Below are positions 1 to 6,844 of a stretch of 33,603 bases of DNA, one piece after another. Origin of the DNA: Streptomyces sp. SBT349. Its GTDB lineage: Bacteria; Actinomycetota; Actinomycetes; Streptomycetales; Streptomycetaceae. The stretch is from positions 1-33,603 of the forward strand of contig NZ_LAVK01000035.1 of the NCBI RefSeq assembly GCF_001083795.1, read 5' to 3'. Below the pieces are notes generated by a model. That model searched no databases. It had not been told where the DNA came from and saw nothing but the letters and a program-made list of their open reading frames with translations. Within the stretch, counting starts at the first letter, position 1, and every line of letters starts with the position of its first letter. A program made the translations under genes and the position numbers.

Positions 1-9
1 GGCTTGTGC

Positions 10-43
10 GGGCCCCGTGCCGCCGCCCGGCGGAGCGGGGCCC
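10..43. terminator. Hairpin, probable terminator of an upstream gene outside the window
   Basis: GGGCCCCG at 10-17 pairs perfectly with CGGGGCCC at 36-43. Inside it CCGCC (20-24) pairs with GGCGG (29-33) around a 4-nt loop. No T-run follows, which is common for actinobacterial terminators. It probably ends the transcript entering from the left and separates it from the DUF485-symporter operon. Confidence 0.5.
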
Positions 44-111
44 TTGGCCGTCCGCTCGGCGCGGAAAGCGACCGCTCGGCGCGTGGTGCGGCGGACGCGG
101 TGTCCTCGGGG

Positions 112-127
112 TGTGACGCTCCTTACA
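112..127. promoter_or_regulatory. Candidate CRP-family binding site upstream of the symporter operon
   Basis: TGTGACGCTCCTTACA matches the TGTGA-N6-TCACA CRP/GlxR consensus at nine of ten defined positions. It lies 35 bp before the DUF485 start codon. In Escherichia coli acs-yjcH-actP is CRP-controlled, so the position makes biological sense. A possible -10 (TACATT, 124-129) overlaps it. Assignment rests on motif match only. Confidence 0.35.
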
Positions 128-161
128 TTTCCGGGAGCACTTCCCTCGACAGGAGCCGGTG

Positions 162-584
162 ATGACGACGACGCACTCCGCGCCCGAAGGCGGCGACCCC
201 CCTCCGCACTCCGGGGGGGCGACTCCAGGGCCGACGGGAGACCTGGAGGCCCGCTCCGCGACGATGCACGACGACCCGCGGTTCAAGGAGCTCCGCAGCA
301 GGCTGCTGAGGTTCGTGATCCCGGCGAGCATCGCGTTCCTCGCCTGGTACCTGCTCTACGTGCTGATGTCCGCCTACGCGGAGGGCGTCATGTCGACCGA
401 GGTCGTCGGCAGCGCGAACGTGGCGCTGTTCTTCGGTCTGCTCCAGTTCGTGACCACCTTCGGCATCGCGGTCCTCTACTCCCGCTACGCCAACCGCCGT
501 TTCGACCCGCTGGCCGACGAGCTGCGCGACGAGCTGGAGGGCGGGCCGGCCGTGCCGGGCGCCCGTAAGGGGGAGGACGCATGA
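162..584 (+). CDS. DUF485 (YjcH-like) small membrane protein, symporter partner
   Basis: A 140-residue protein with a low-complexity polar N-terminus (about residues 1-45) and then a DUF485 core with two membrane segments, roughly residues 50-75 and 88-108 (start of the first: FVIPASIAFLAWYLLYVLM). DUF485 proteins are encoded next to ActP-type acetate symporters, and this one overlaps the next gene by ATGA, so the two are translationally coupled. I chose ATG at 162 because AGGAG at 151-155 lies 6 nt upstream. A GTG at 159 is possible but too close to that site. Its exact role, probably in assembly or modulation of the transporter, is not known from sequence. Confidence 0.85.
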   Translation: MTTTHSAPEGGDPPPHSGGATPGPTGDLEARSATMHDDPRFKELRSRLLRFVIPASIAFLAWYLLYVLMSAYAEGVMSTEVVGSANVALFFGLLQFVTTFGIAVLYSRYANRRFDPLADELRDELEGGPAVPGARKGEDA

Positions 585-2281
585 TCACCCTTGCCGAGGA
601 GAGCACCAACCAGGAACGGATGATCACCGTCATCCTGTTCGCCGTGCTGATCGCCATCACGCTGGGCGTGACGATCTGGGCCAGCCGGCAGACGAAGTCG
701 GCGACCGACTTCCACTCCGGCGGCCGCGGCTTCACCGGCATCCAGAACGGGTTCGCGATCGGCGGCGACTACATGTCCGCCGCCTCGTTCCTCGGGATCG
801 CGGGCACCATCGCGCTCTTCGGGTACGACGGCTTCCTGTACTCGATCGGCTTCCTGGTCGCCTGGCTGGTGGCGCTGCTGCTGGTCGCCGAGCTGCTGCG
901 GAACTCGGGCCGGTTCACCATGGCCGACGTCGTCTCCTACCGGATGCGGCAACGCCCGGTGCGCACCGCGGCCTCGGTCTCCACGCTGACGGTGTCGATC
1001 TTCTACCTGCTGGCCCAGATGGTCGGCGCGGGCGCCCTGGTCGCGCTGCTGCTCGGCATCGAGGAGGGCCAGACCTACCTCGGGATGAGCGCGGACGTCG
1101 CCAAGATCGTCGGCATCGTCGTGGTCGGCATCCTGATGGTCACCTACGTGTCGTTCGGCGGCATGACCGGCACCACCTGGGTGCAGATCATCAAGGCCGT
1201 GATGCTGATGGGCGGCGCGCTGCTGGTCAGCCTGCTCGTGCTGTCGATGTACGACTTCAACTTCGGCTCGCTGATGAACGACGCGGCGGCATCGAGCGCG
1301 GCGGGTGACGCGTTCCTCGAACCGGGGCAGCGCTACGGCGTCGAGGTCGCGGGCGACGCCTGGCAGACCATGGTCAACAAGCTGGACCTGATCAGCCTCG
1401 GCCTGGCGCTGGTGCTCGGCACCGCGGGCCTGCCGCACATCCTGATCCGCTTCTACACGGTGCCGGACTCCAAGACCGCGCGGAAGTCGGTCAACTGGGC
1501 CATCGGCATCATCGGCACCTTCTACCTGCTCACCCTGATCCTGGGCTTCGGCGCCGCGGCGCTGGTCGGGCACGAGGCCATCACGGCGCAGAACCCCGCG
1601 GGCAACACGGCCGCCCCCCAGCTGGCCGAGGCGGTGGGCGACCACTTCGGCGGCGACTTCTGGGGCGCGGTGATGCTGGCGTTCATCGCGGCCGTCGCGT
1701 TCGCCACCATCCTCTCCACGGTCGCCGGGCTCACCATCGCCTCGTCGTCCTCGCTGGCGCACGACTTCTACAACAGCGTGCTCCGCAAGGGGCAGGCGAC
1801 CGAGCAGGAGGAGGTGCGGGTCGCCAGGTTCGCCGCGATCGGCGTGGGCGTCATCTCCATCGTCCTGGCGGTCTTCGCGCAGAACCTCAACGTGGCCTTC
1901 CTGGTCGCGCTGGCCTTCGCGATCGCCGCCTCCGCCAACCTGCCGACGATCCTGCTCAGTCTCTTCTGGCGGCGGTTCAACACCAGGGGCGCGGTCGCGG
2001 GCATCTACGGCGGCCTGATCAGCTCGGTCGGTCTGGTGTTCTTCTCCCCGGTGGTCTCCGGCAAGGTGGACGCCGCGGGCAAGAACCTGGCGCTCTTCCC
2101 CAAGGACGTGGACTTCTCCTGGTTCCCGCTGGAGAACCCCGGCCTGGTGTCGATCCCGTTCGGTCTGCTCTGCGCCATCGTCGGCACGCTGACGTCCAAG
2201 GAGAGCGACCCGCGCCGTTACGCCACCCTCCAGGTCCGGGCCCTCACGGGCGCCGGTGCCGAACGCGCCACTACCCACTGA
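581..2281 (+). CDS. actP: Cation/acetate symporter, ActP type (sodium:solute symporter family)
   Basis: A 566-residue integral membrane protein of the SSS family with about 13 hydrophobic segments. Family hallmarks are GGDYMSAASFLGIAG near residue 64, the stretch ending in RNSGRFTMADVVSYR near residue 120, and GTAGLPHILIRFYTV near residue 287, the pattern of ActP-like monocarboxylate symporters. It should import acetate or related short carboxylates with Na+ or H+. The ATG overlaps the DUF485 stop (ATGA), and GGGAGG upstream acts as ribosome binding site. A 14-bp-stem hairpin at 2336-2371 probably ends the two-gene operon. The substrate (acetate, propionate or pyruvate) cannot be fixed from sequence. 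Confidence 0.9.
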   Translation: MITLAEESTNQERMITVILFAVLIAITLGVTIWASRQTKSATDFHSGGRGFTGIQNGFAIGGDYMSAASFLGIAGTIALFGYDGFLYSIGFLVAWLVALLLVAELLRNSGRFTMADVVSYRMRQRPVRTAASVSTLTVSIFYLLAQMVGAGALVALLLGIEEGQTYLGMSADVAKIVGIVVVGILMVTYVSFGGMTGTTWVQIIKAVMLMGGALLVSLLVLSMYDFNFGSLMNDAAASSAAGDAFLEPGQRYGVEVAGDAWQTMVNKLDLISLGLALVLGTAGLPHILIRFYTVPDSKTARKSVNWAIGIIGTFYLLTLILGFGAAALVGHEAITAQNPAGNTAAPQLAEAVGDHFGGDFWGAVMLAFIAAVAFATILSTVAGLTIASSSSLAHDFYNSVLRKGQATEQEEVRVARFAAIGVGVISIVLAVFAQNLNVAFLVALAFAIAASANLPTILLSLFWRRFNTRGAVAGIYGGLISSVGLVFFSPVVSGKVDAAGKNLALFPKDVDFSWFPLENPGLVSIPFGLLCAIVGTLTSKESDPRRYATLQVRALTGAGAERATTH

Positions 2282-2335
2282 GGCGGCTTCCCTCAGCCGC
2301 CCGGTCGCCGGGAATCCCCGCCCGGCTTCCCCCCG

Positions 2336-2371
2336 CCCGGGGTCTTGAGCTTCCCCTCTCAAGGCCCCGGG
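2336..2371 (+). terminator. Strong hairpin, probable rho-independent terminator after actP
   Basis: CCCGGGG-T-CTTGAG (2336-2349) pairs with CTCAAG-G-CCCCGGG (2358-2371) over 14 bp, with one U-G wobble in the RNA and an 8-nt loop. A smaller GGCGGC/GCCGCC hairpin sits just before it at 2282-2301. It separates the actP operon from the next gene. Confidence 0.65.
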
Positions 2372-2483
2372 CATCTCCGCGCCCGGCGGCGGGGGTGGCG
2401 TGTGCTGCCGTGCGCCGGGCCGCTCCGATGGCACGCTGGCGTGGTCAGGCGCGCACGACGACCAGGAGCCGAGGGAGCCGCAC

Positions 2484-3137
2484 ATGGCCAGGATCGCGAT
2501 CTTCGGGGCGAACGGCGCCATCGGCAACCGCGTGGTGAGCGAGGCCCTGGAGCGGGGACACCTGGTCACCGCGGTGGTCCGCGACCCGTCGACGGTCAGC
2601 CGGACCCACCCCCACCTCTCCGTCGTCCCGGGCGACGTGCTCGACCCGGCCTGCGTCACCGCGGCGGCCGACGGGCAGGACGTGCTGGTCAGCGCGGTGG
2701 GCGGGCGCGACGGCGCGGGGGCGCAGGCGCTGCTGCGCCCCTCGGTCCAGGCGCTGGCGGCCGGGCTGCACGCGCTGGGTCCGCGGGCGCCGCGGCTGAT
2801 CGTGGTGGGCGGCGCGGGCTCGTTGCGCACCAGGGACGGCCGCCCGCTGTGGGACACGCCGGGGATCCCCGACGAGGTGCAACGGGTCATGCGCGCGCAC
2901 GGCGACGCGCTGGCCTATCTGCGGGAGGCGGCGGGGGAGTTGCGGTGGACCAGCCTCTCGCCGGCCGCCGACCTGGCGCCCGGCGAGCGGACCGGCGCGT
3001 ACCGCACGGCCTATGACGAGCTGGTCGCCGACGACGACGGGGTCAGCCGGATCTCGACGGAGGACTTCGCGGTCGCCCTCGTGGACGAGATCGAGCGCAG
3101 CCGCCACGTCGGGCGGCGCTTCACCGTCGGGTACTGA
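2484..3137 (+). CDS. NAD(P)-binding oxidoreductase, NmrA/atypical SDR family
   Basis: A 217-residue protein beginning with a Rossmann nucleotide-binding motif, IAIFGANGAIGNRVV at residues 4-18 (GxxGxxG). VTAVVRDPSTV follows as the second beta strand, with an Arg typical of NADP preference. Later segments such as LIVVGGAGSL and DEVQRVMRAHGDAL fit the NmrA-like/atypical short-chain dehydrogenase group (YwnB/BVR-B like). The ATG at 2484 follows GAGGGAG at 2471-2477. It is monocistronic, flanked by hairpins on both sides. The substrate is unknown and nothing links it firmly to the neighbouring transporters. Confidence 0.8.
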   Translation: MARIAIFGANGAIGNRVVSEALERGHLVTAVVRDPSTVSRTHPHLSVVPGDVLDPACVTAAADGQDVLVSAVGGRDGAGAQALLRPSVQALAAGLHALGPRAPRLIVVGGAGSLRTRDGRPLWDTPGIPDEVQRVMRAHGDALAYLREAAGELRWTSLSPAADLAPGERTGAYRTAYDELVADDDGVSRISTEDFAVALVDEIERSRHVGRRFTVGY

Positions 3138-3140
3138 GCG

Positions 3141-3168
3141 GCGTATGGCCCTTCCGGAGGGCATACGC
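3141..3168 (+). terminator. Hairpin, probable terminator after the oxidoreductase gene
   Basis: GCGTATG (3141-3147) pairs with CATACGC (3162-3168), and CCCT (3149-3152) with AGGG (3158-3161), leaving a one-base bulge and a 5-nt loop. It begins 3 nt after the stop codon. No U-tract is present. Confidence 0.55.
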
Positions 3169-3298
3169 GCCACGGCCGGGCCGGTCCTCGGGACGGCGTT
3201 GATCATGACCGCGGCCTCCTCCCGTGGGGACCCCGGCGCGAAGAGCGTGAACATGGGGGCAAGTTAGCCCCTCCCTCGGGGGGACTTTGTGTAATCGA

Positions 3299-3328
3299 CT
3301 GACCGCACCCCGGGTTTCCCGTCACACT
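3299..3328 (+). promoter_or_regulatory. Promoter for the DUF5954 gene, apparently leaderless
   Basis: CTGACC (3299-3304), an 18-nt spacer and CACACT (3323-3328) form a plausible -35/-10 pair. The ATG at 3335 begins 7 nt after the -10, where the transcript should start. No Shine-Dalgarno sequence lies before that ATG. This is the usual signature of a leaderless actinobacterial mRNA. Confidence 0.5.
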
Positions 3329-3334
3329 GAGCGC

Positions 3335-4477
3335 ATGGAAGATCACCCCAAGAGCCCACCGCGCCATCTCACCTTCCGGGTCACACACCGGGACGACCCG
3401 GTCTCCGAGGTCATGGAGCAGGACGCCATGCGGGCCGCCGAGCGGTACCCCCACGTGATCGTCAGGGGGCCCGTCTTCGGGTTCGCCGAACAGCGGCCGG
3501 AGGACGGCCCGGCCTGGCGGCTTCTGAGTGATGTGGGGGACGGGTTCGCCCAGCACTCAAGGGACGGGCTCAACTCCTACCTCTGGTTCAAGGCCAAGGA
3601 CGAGACCGCGCCGGGCGACCCGTACCGGGAGCAGCTGCTGGAGGCCGTCGCCCGCCTGGAGAACGAGCCGCTCAACGAGGTGCGGGTGGGGGAGATCCGC
3701 TACCGCATCGTCCGCGGCGACGAGTTCGCCCGCATCGGCGACGACGGCCTGGAGGGCCCCAGGCCCACCGACCCCGACGACCCCTCCCGCGACATCGGCG
3801 ACCGCTCCCGCAGGGACAGCGCCAGCCGCACCAAGGGGTTCGTCATCGACCACGCCAGCCCCACCGGGATCATGGAGGGACTCCAGCGGATGGAGCTGCT
3901 GTCCCTGCACTACGAGGCGGCCCGCATCCCCGAGGACGTCCGCGAGGACTCGCGCCGCGCGCTGACCACCCACCCCGGTGTCGTCCTGCTGCCCGCGACC
4001 TTCACCTTCGCCGAGCGCAAGCCCACCTCCTGGGAGCCGATGGCCGCGCTCCAGTCCATGCCCCACGAGGCCCGCACCACGCTGTTCACCTACCTCTCCG
4101 AGTTCCTGCCGAAGCTGGAGCAGGGGGTCTCGGAGGAGGATGCCGAGCTCTACGCCCGCGCCGCGCAGGAGTACCGCGACGGCCCGGCGAGCGACGAACT
4201 GGAGGTGCTCGGCCGGAGGTTCCGCATCATCCGCGTCGAGCGCCTGATGCGGATCGGCCCGGACGGGCCCGAGACCCCGCGCCCCACCGACCAGGACCCC
4301 TATGGCCCGATGCAGATCCACCCGCCGCTCGCGGAGATCGAGGCATTCCACGCGGAGAACCGGCGGACCGGAACGGCCGGGGAAGCGGAGGGGGCCGGGG
4401 GGCTCGCGGTCGCGGACAAGAGGGGCGAAGCGGGGGAAAAGGCTCGGCGCGGAGGGTCCGACGCGGACGGAGAGTGA
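3335..4477 (+). CDS. DUF5954 family protein with two tandem copies of the domain
   Basis: A 380-residue soluble protein without signal peptide or membrane segment. Two related blocks are visible. The first contains VRVGEIRYRIVRGDEFARIG and then GPRPTDPDD. The second contains LEVLGRRFRIIRVERLMRIG and then TPRPTDQDP. This RYRIVR...IG.DG...PRP(T/S)D pattern is what I associate with the actinomycete DUF5954 family of unknown function. The C-terminal 40 residues are Gly/Glu/Lys/Arg-rich and probably disordered. The start at 3335 is set by the leaderless promoter spacing. Function unknown; family assignment is from memory of the motif. Confidence 0.75.
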   Translation: MEDHPKSPPRHLTFRVTHRDDPVSEVMEQDAMRAAERYPHVIVRGPVFGFAEQRPEDGPAWRLLSDVGDGFAQHSRDGLNSYLWFKAKDETAPGDPYREQLLEAVARLENEPLNEVRVGEIRYRIVRGDEFARIGDDGLEGPRPTDPDDPSRDIGDRSRRDSASRTKGFVIDHASPTGIMEGLQRMELLSLHYEAARIPEDVREDSRRALTTHPGVVLLPATFTFAERKPTSWEPMAALQSMPHEARTTLFTYLSEFLPKLEQGVSEEDAELYARAAQEYRDGPASDELEVLGRRFRIIRVERLMRIGPDGPETPRPTDQDPYGPMQIHPPLAEIEAFHAENRRTGTAGEAEGAGGLAVADKRGEAGEKARRGGSDADGE

Positions 4478-4519
4478 ACGGGTCCCCTGCGAGACCTACT
4501 CGGTTCGCCCCCACTCGGC

Positions 4520-4525
4520 TAGCGT
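4520..4525 (+). promoter_or_regulatory. -10 element of the sensor kinase operon, leaderless start
   Basis: TAGCGT fits the TANNNT -10 consensus and ends 6 nt before the kinase ATG at 4532, so transcription would begin at the start codon. I see no ribosome binding site before that ATG and no good -35 at 17-18 nt. Confidence 0.4.
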
Positions 4526-4531
4526 GCGGCC

Positions 4532-5611
4532 ATGCTGGACCGGATGCGCCGAGGACGGACCGACGAGGGACTGACCGTTCGCGTGCTCACCGTGGTCCAG
4601 GAGATAGACGCCGACCTGCGCGACGGACTCGGCGGCCGGGGCGCGGCCTCCGCCGCCCGGCGGCTGCGCCGGCTGCTCGGCGCCGAGGCCGTCGTGCTCG
4701 CCGGCCTCGACGGACCCGTCGCCTGGGCCGGACCCGAGCCCGACCCCGACGAGCTCGCCGCCCTCCTCACCCAGACCTACGAACACGGCACCCCCGCCCA
4801 GCGCCCGCCCTGGTCGGCCGTCCCGCTGCTCGTCGCGGGCGAGCTGTCGGGCGCCCTGGCCGTGCGCGACGCGGCAGAGGCGGAGCTGGCCGCCGTCGCC
4901 ACGCTCGTGGCCCGTTCGCTCGACCACGCCGCGCTGCGCCGGGCCCGCGGCCGGATCGTGCAGGCCGAGCTGCGCACGCTGCGCGCCCAGATCTCCCCGC
5001 ACTTCCTGCACAACGCCCTCGCCGTCATCGGCGCCCGCATCCGCACCGACCCGGCCCGCGCCCGCACCCTGCTCAACGACTTCGCCGACTATCTGCGCTA
5101 CAGCTTCTCGGCCCGCGGCGACTACGCGACCGTCGCCGACGAACTCCAGGCCATCCAGACCTACCTGGAGCTGCAACGCGCCCGCTTCGACGACCGCATG
5201 GAGCTCTCCGTGCGGATGGCTCCGGAAATCTTGCCGGTGGCCATCCCCTTCCTTGTCATTCAGCCGATCGTGGAGAATGCGGTACGGCACGGCCTGGAGC
5301 CCAAGCCGGGCCCCGGCGCCATCAGCGTCTCCGGCTTCGGCGAGGGACCGCTGTGCGTGATCGAGATCGAGGACGACGGGGTGGGCATGGAGCCCGAGTT
5401 CGCCCAGGCCATCCTGGGGGGCGCCGGGGCGGGCACGGTCGGGGTCTCGCCCGACACCGGGCGGGCGAGCGTGGGCCTCGCCAACGTCGACCAGCGGCTG
5501 CGGACCGTCTACGGCCCCGAGTACGGACTGGTCATCGAGACGGCCCCCGGGAGCGGCACCAAGGTCGTGATCCGGGTGCCGCGCTTCATGCGAGGGGTGG
5601 TGGCGAATTGA
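4532..5611 (+). CDS. Soluble LytS-type sensor histidine kinase with GAF-like N-terminus
   Basis: A 359-residue kinase with no transmembrane segment. Residues about 15-135 look like a GAF fold (VPLLVAGELSGALAV and a long final helix). The HisK_LytS domain (PF06580 type) starts at about 147 with LRAQISPHFLHNAL, where His157 is the expected phosphoacceptor. The ATPase part has the N box QPIVENAVRHGL (244-255, Asn249), DDGVGM (281-286) and a G2-like ASVGLANVDQRL (312-323). Its stop overlaps the TTG start of the LytTR regulator, so the pair is coupled. LytS-type kinases usually carry a multi-TM sensor; its absence here means a cytoplasmic cue or a partner membrane protein. Confidence 0.88.
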   Translation: MLDRMRRGRTDEGLTVRVLTVVQEIDADLRDGLGGRGAASAARRLRRLLGAEAVVLAGLDGPVAWAGPEPDPDELAALLTQTYEHGTPAQRPPWSAVPLLVAGELSGALAVRDAAEAELAAVATLVARSLDHAALRRARGRIVQAELRTLRAQISPHFLHNALAVIGARIRTDPARARTLLNDFADYLRYSFSARGDYATVADELQAIQTYLELQRARFDDRMELSVRMAPEILPVAIPFLVIQPIVENAVRHGLEPKPGPGAISVSGFGEGPLCVIEIEDDGVGMEPEFAQAILGGAGAGTVGVSPDTGRASVGLANVDQRLRTVYGPEYGLVIETAPGSGTKVVIRVPRFMRGVVAN

Positions 5612-6393
5612 CCGGTCAGGGGAACGGCCCGGGAGGCGGGCACGGAGGCGGCGTTGCCCTGCGCACCCTCGTCGTCGAGGACGAGTCCTCCACCCGCGAG
5701 GAGCTGGCGGACATGCTCGCCGCCCTGCCCGAGGTCCACGCCGTCAGCGAGGCCGACGGCGGCGAGGAGGCCGTCCGGCTGCTCGGCACCGAGGCGTTCG
5801 ACGCCGTCTTCCTCGACATCTCCATGCCGGGCCTCGACGGCATGGCCGTCGCCCGCGTGCTCAGCATGCTCTCGGCCCCGCCCGCCATCGTCTTCGTCAC
5901 CGCGTCGGAGCACCACGCGGTCGAGGCGTTCGGCATCGGCGCCACCGACTACCTGCTCAAGCCCATACGCCACGAGAGGCTGGCCGAAGCCGTCTCCCGC
6001 GCCTGCGCGCACCGCCGCCCGAGCCAGGGGCCCGCGGCCGCCGACGAACTGTCCGTCGTCCAGATCGAGACCGGGCGCCACACCCACTTCCTCCACCGCG
6101 ACGACATCCAGTTCGCCGAGGCCCACGGCGACTACGTGCGGCTGCACACCGCCGAGGAGTCCCACCTCATCCGGCTCTCCCTCAGCTACCTCGAAGAGGT
6201 CTGGGCCCCCGCCGGCTTCGTCCGCGCCCACCGCGGCTACCTGGTCGCCATCCGCTGGGTCGACGACCTCCGCGTCACCAGCTCCTCCGGGCTGCTGGCC
6301 AGCACCCCGGCGGGCGACGTCCCGGTCAGCAGACGCCACGCCCGCGCCCTGAAGGAACGCCTGCTGGCGGCGGTCAGGGACGAGGCCAGATGA
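5608..6393 (+). CDS. LytTR-family DNA-binding response regulator
   Basis: A 261-residue regulator. The receiver domain (about 18-135) has acidic residues VVEDE at its start, phosphoacceptor Asp70 in VFLDISMPGLDG, Thr98 and Lys118 (YLLKPI). The C-terminal LytTR domain (about 148-258) includes IQFAEAHGDYVRLHT, FVRAHRGYLVAIRWVDDLR and PVSRRHARALKERLL. Phosphorylation by the upstream kinase should drive binding to promoters, plausibly that of the symporter operon starting 83 bp downstream. I chose TTG at 5608 because it overlaps the kinase stop (TTGA), no ATG or GTG is available in this frame before the receiver domain, and GAGGGG lies about 10 nt upstream. Confidence 0.9.
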   Translation: MTGQGNGPGGGHGGGVALRTLVVEDESSTREELADMLAALPEVHAVSEADGGEEAVRLLGTEAFDAVFLDISMPGLDGMAVARVLSMLSAPPAIVFVTASEHHAVEAFGIGATDYLLKPIRHERLAEAVSRACAHRRPSQGPAAADELSVVQIETGRHTHFLHRDDIQFAEAHGDYVRLHTAEESHLIRLSLSYLEEVWAPAGFVRAHRGYLVAIRWVDDLRVTSSSGLLASTPAGDVPVSRRHARALKERLLAAVRDEAR

Positions 6394-6401
6394 GCGTCGC
6401 A

Positions 6402-6452
6402 CGCCAGGCCGCCCATCCGCGGATGCTCTTCGGTCTGCGCTGTCGCCTGGCG
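6402..6452. promoter_or_regulatory. Nested palindrome between the LytTR regulator and symporter genes
   Basis: CGCCAGGC (6402-6409) is repeated inverted as GCCTGGCG (6445-6452). Inside lies the perfect 12-bp palindrome CATCCGCGGATG (6414-6425). It occupies most of the 82-bp gap between the regulator gene and the next gene. It could be an operator or an RNA hairpin controlling the downstream pair. It does not resemble the direct-repeat sites typical of LytTR proteins. Confidence 0.4.
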
Positions 6453-6475
6453 GGCGGAGAAGCGGGGGGAGGGAG

Positions 6476-6844
6476 ATGAGCGGGCCGCGGCGGGTGCGCG
6501 TGACCAGTCCGCAGACGCGGATCGCGCTCTCGCGCGGCCACAGGCCCGCCCACCACCTGCTGCCCCAGCCCGTCCCCGGCTCGGCCGGCGCGGGCGAACT
6601 CGCCGAGGCCCGCGCCGTCTTCGCGCGCCAGCGGCGCCTCGCCCTGCGCACCCTGGCCATCCTCGGGCTCCTCCTGTTCGGGCTGAGCGGCCTGCTCGGG
6701 GCCCTGCCCTCGCTCGGCCGCGTCACCGTCGTCGGCGTCCCCGCCTCCTGGCTGCTGCTGATGGCGGCCAGTTACCCGTTGCTGCTGGTCATCGCCGTGC
6801 TGCACGTCCGCGCCGCCGAGCGGATCGAGAGACCGGGACGATGA
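6476..6844 (+). CDS. Small two-TM membrane protein, DUF485-like partner of the second symporter
   Basis: A 122-residue protein. The first 55 residues are polar and basic. Two hydrophobic segments follow at about 60-80 (LRTLAILGLLLFGLSGLLGA) and 88-110 (ASWLLLMAASYPLLLVIAVL), with a charged C-terminus. Length, two-helix topology and ATGA overlap with the next gene mirror the DUF485-symporter pair at 162-2281, so I infer an accessory subunit of the transporter. The sequence itself is too divergent to assign the family with certainty. A purine-rich GGGGGAGGGAG stretch ends just before the ATG. Confidence 0.7.
   Translation: MSGPRRVRVTSPQTRIALSRGHRPAHHLLPQPVPGSAGAGELAEARAVFARQRRLALRTLAILGLLLFGLSGLLGALPSLGRVTVVGVPASWLLLMAASYPLLLVIAVLHVRAAERIERPGR

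Noticed and set aside
485..2890. An 801-codon open frame on the minus strand across the symporter and oxidoreductase genes
   Set aside because: It is antisense to clear family members, is Arg/Gly/Asp/His-rich and shows no domain. High GC opens the opposite frames.
4474..5607. The open frame in phase with the LytTR regulator extending 378 codons upstream
   Set aside because: It overlaps the whole kinase gene, is a run of Arg/Pro/Gly, and the receiver domain begins only at about 5660. The TTG at 5608 gives a normal-size regulator.
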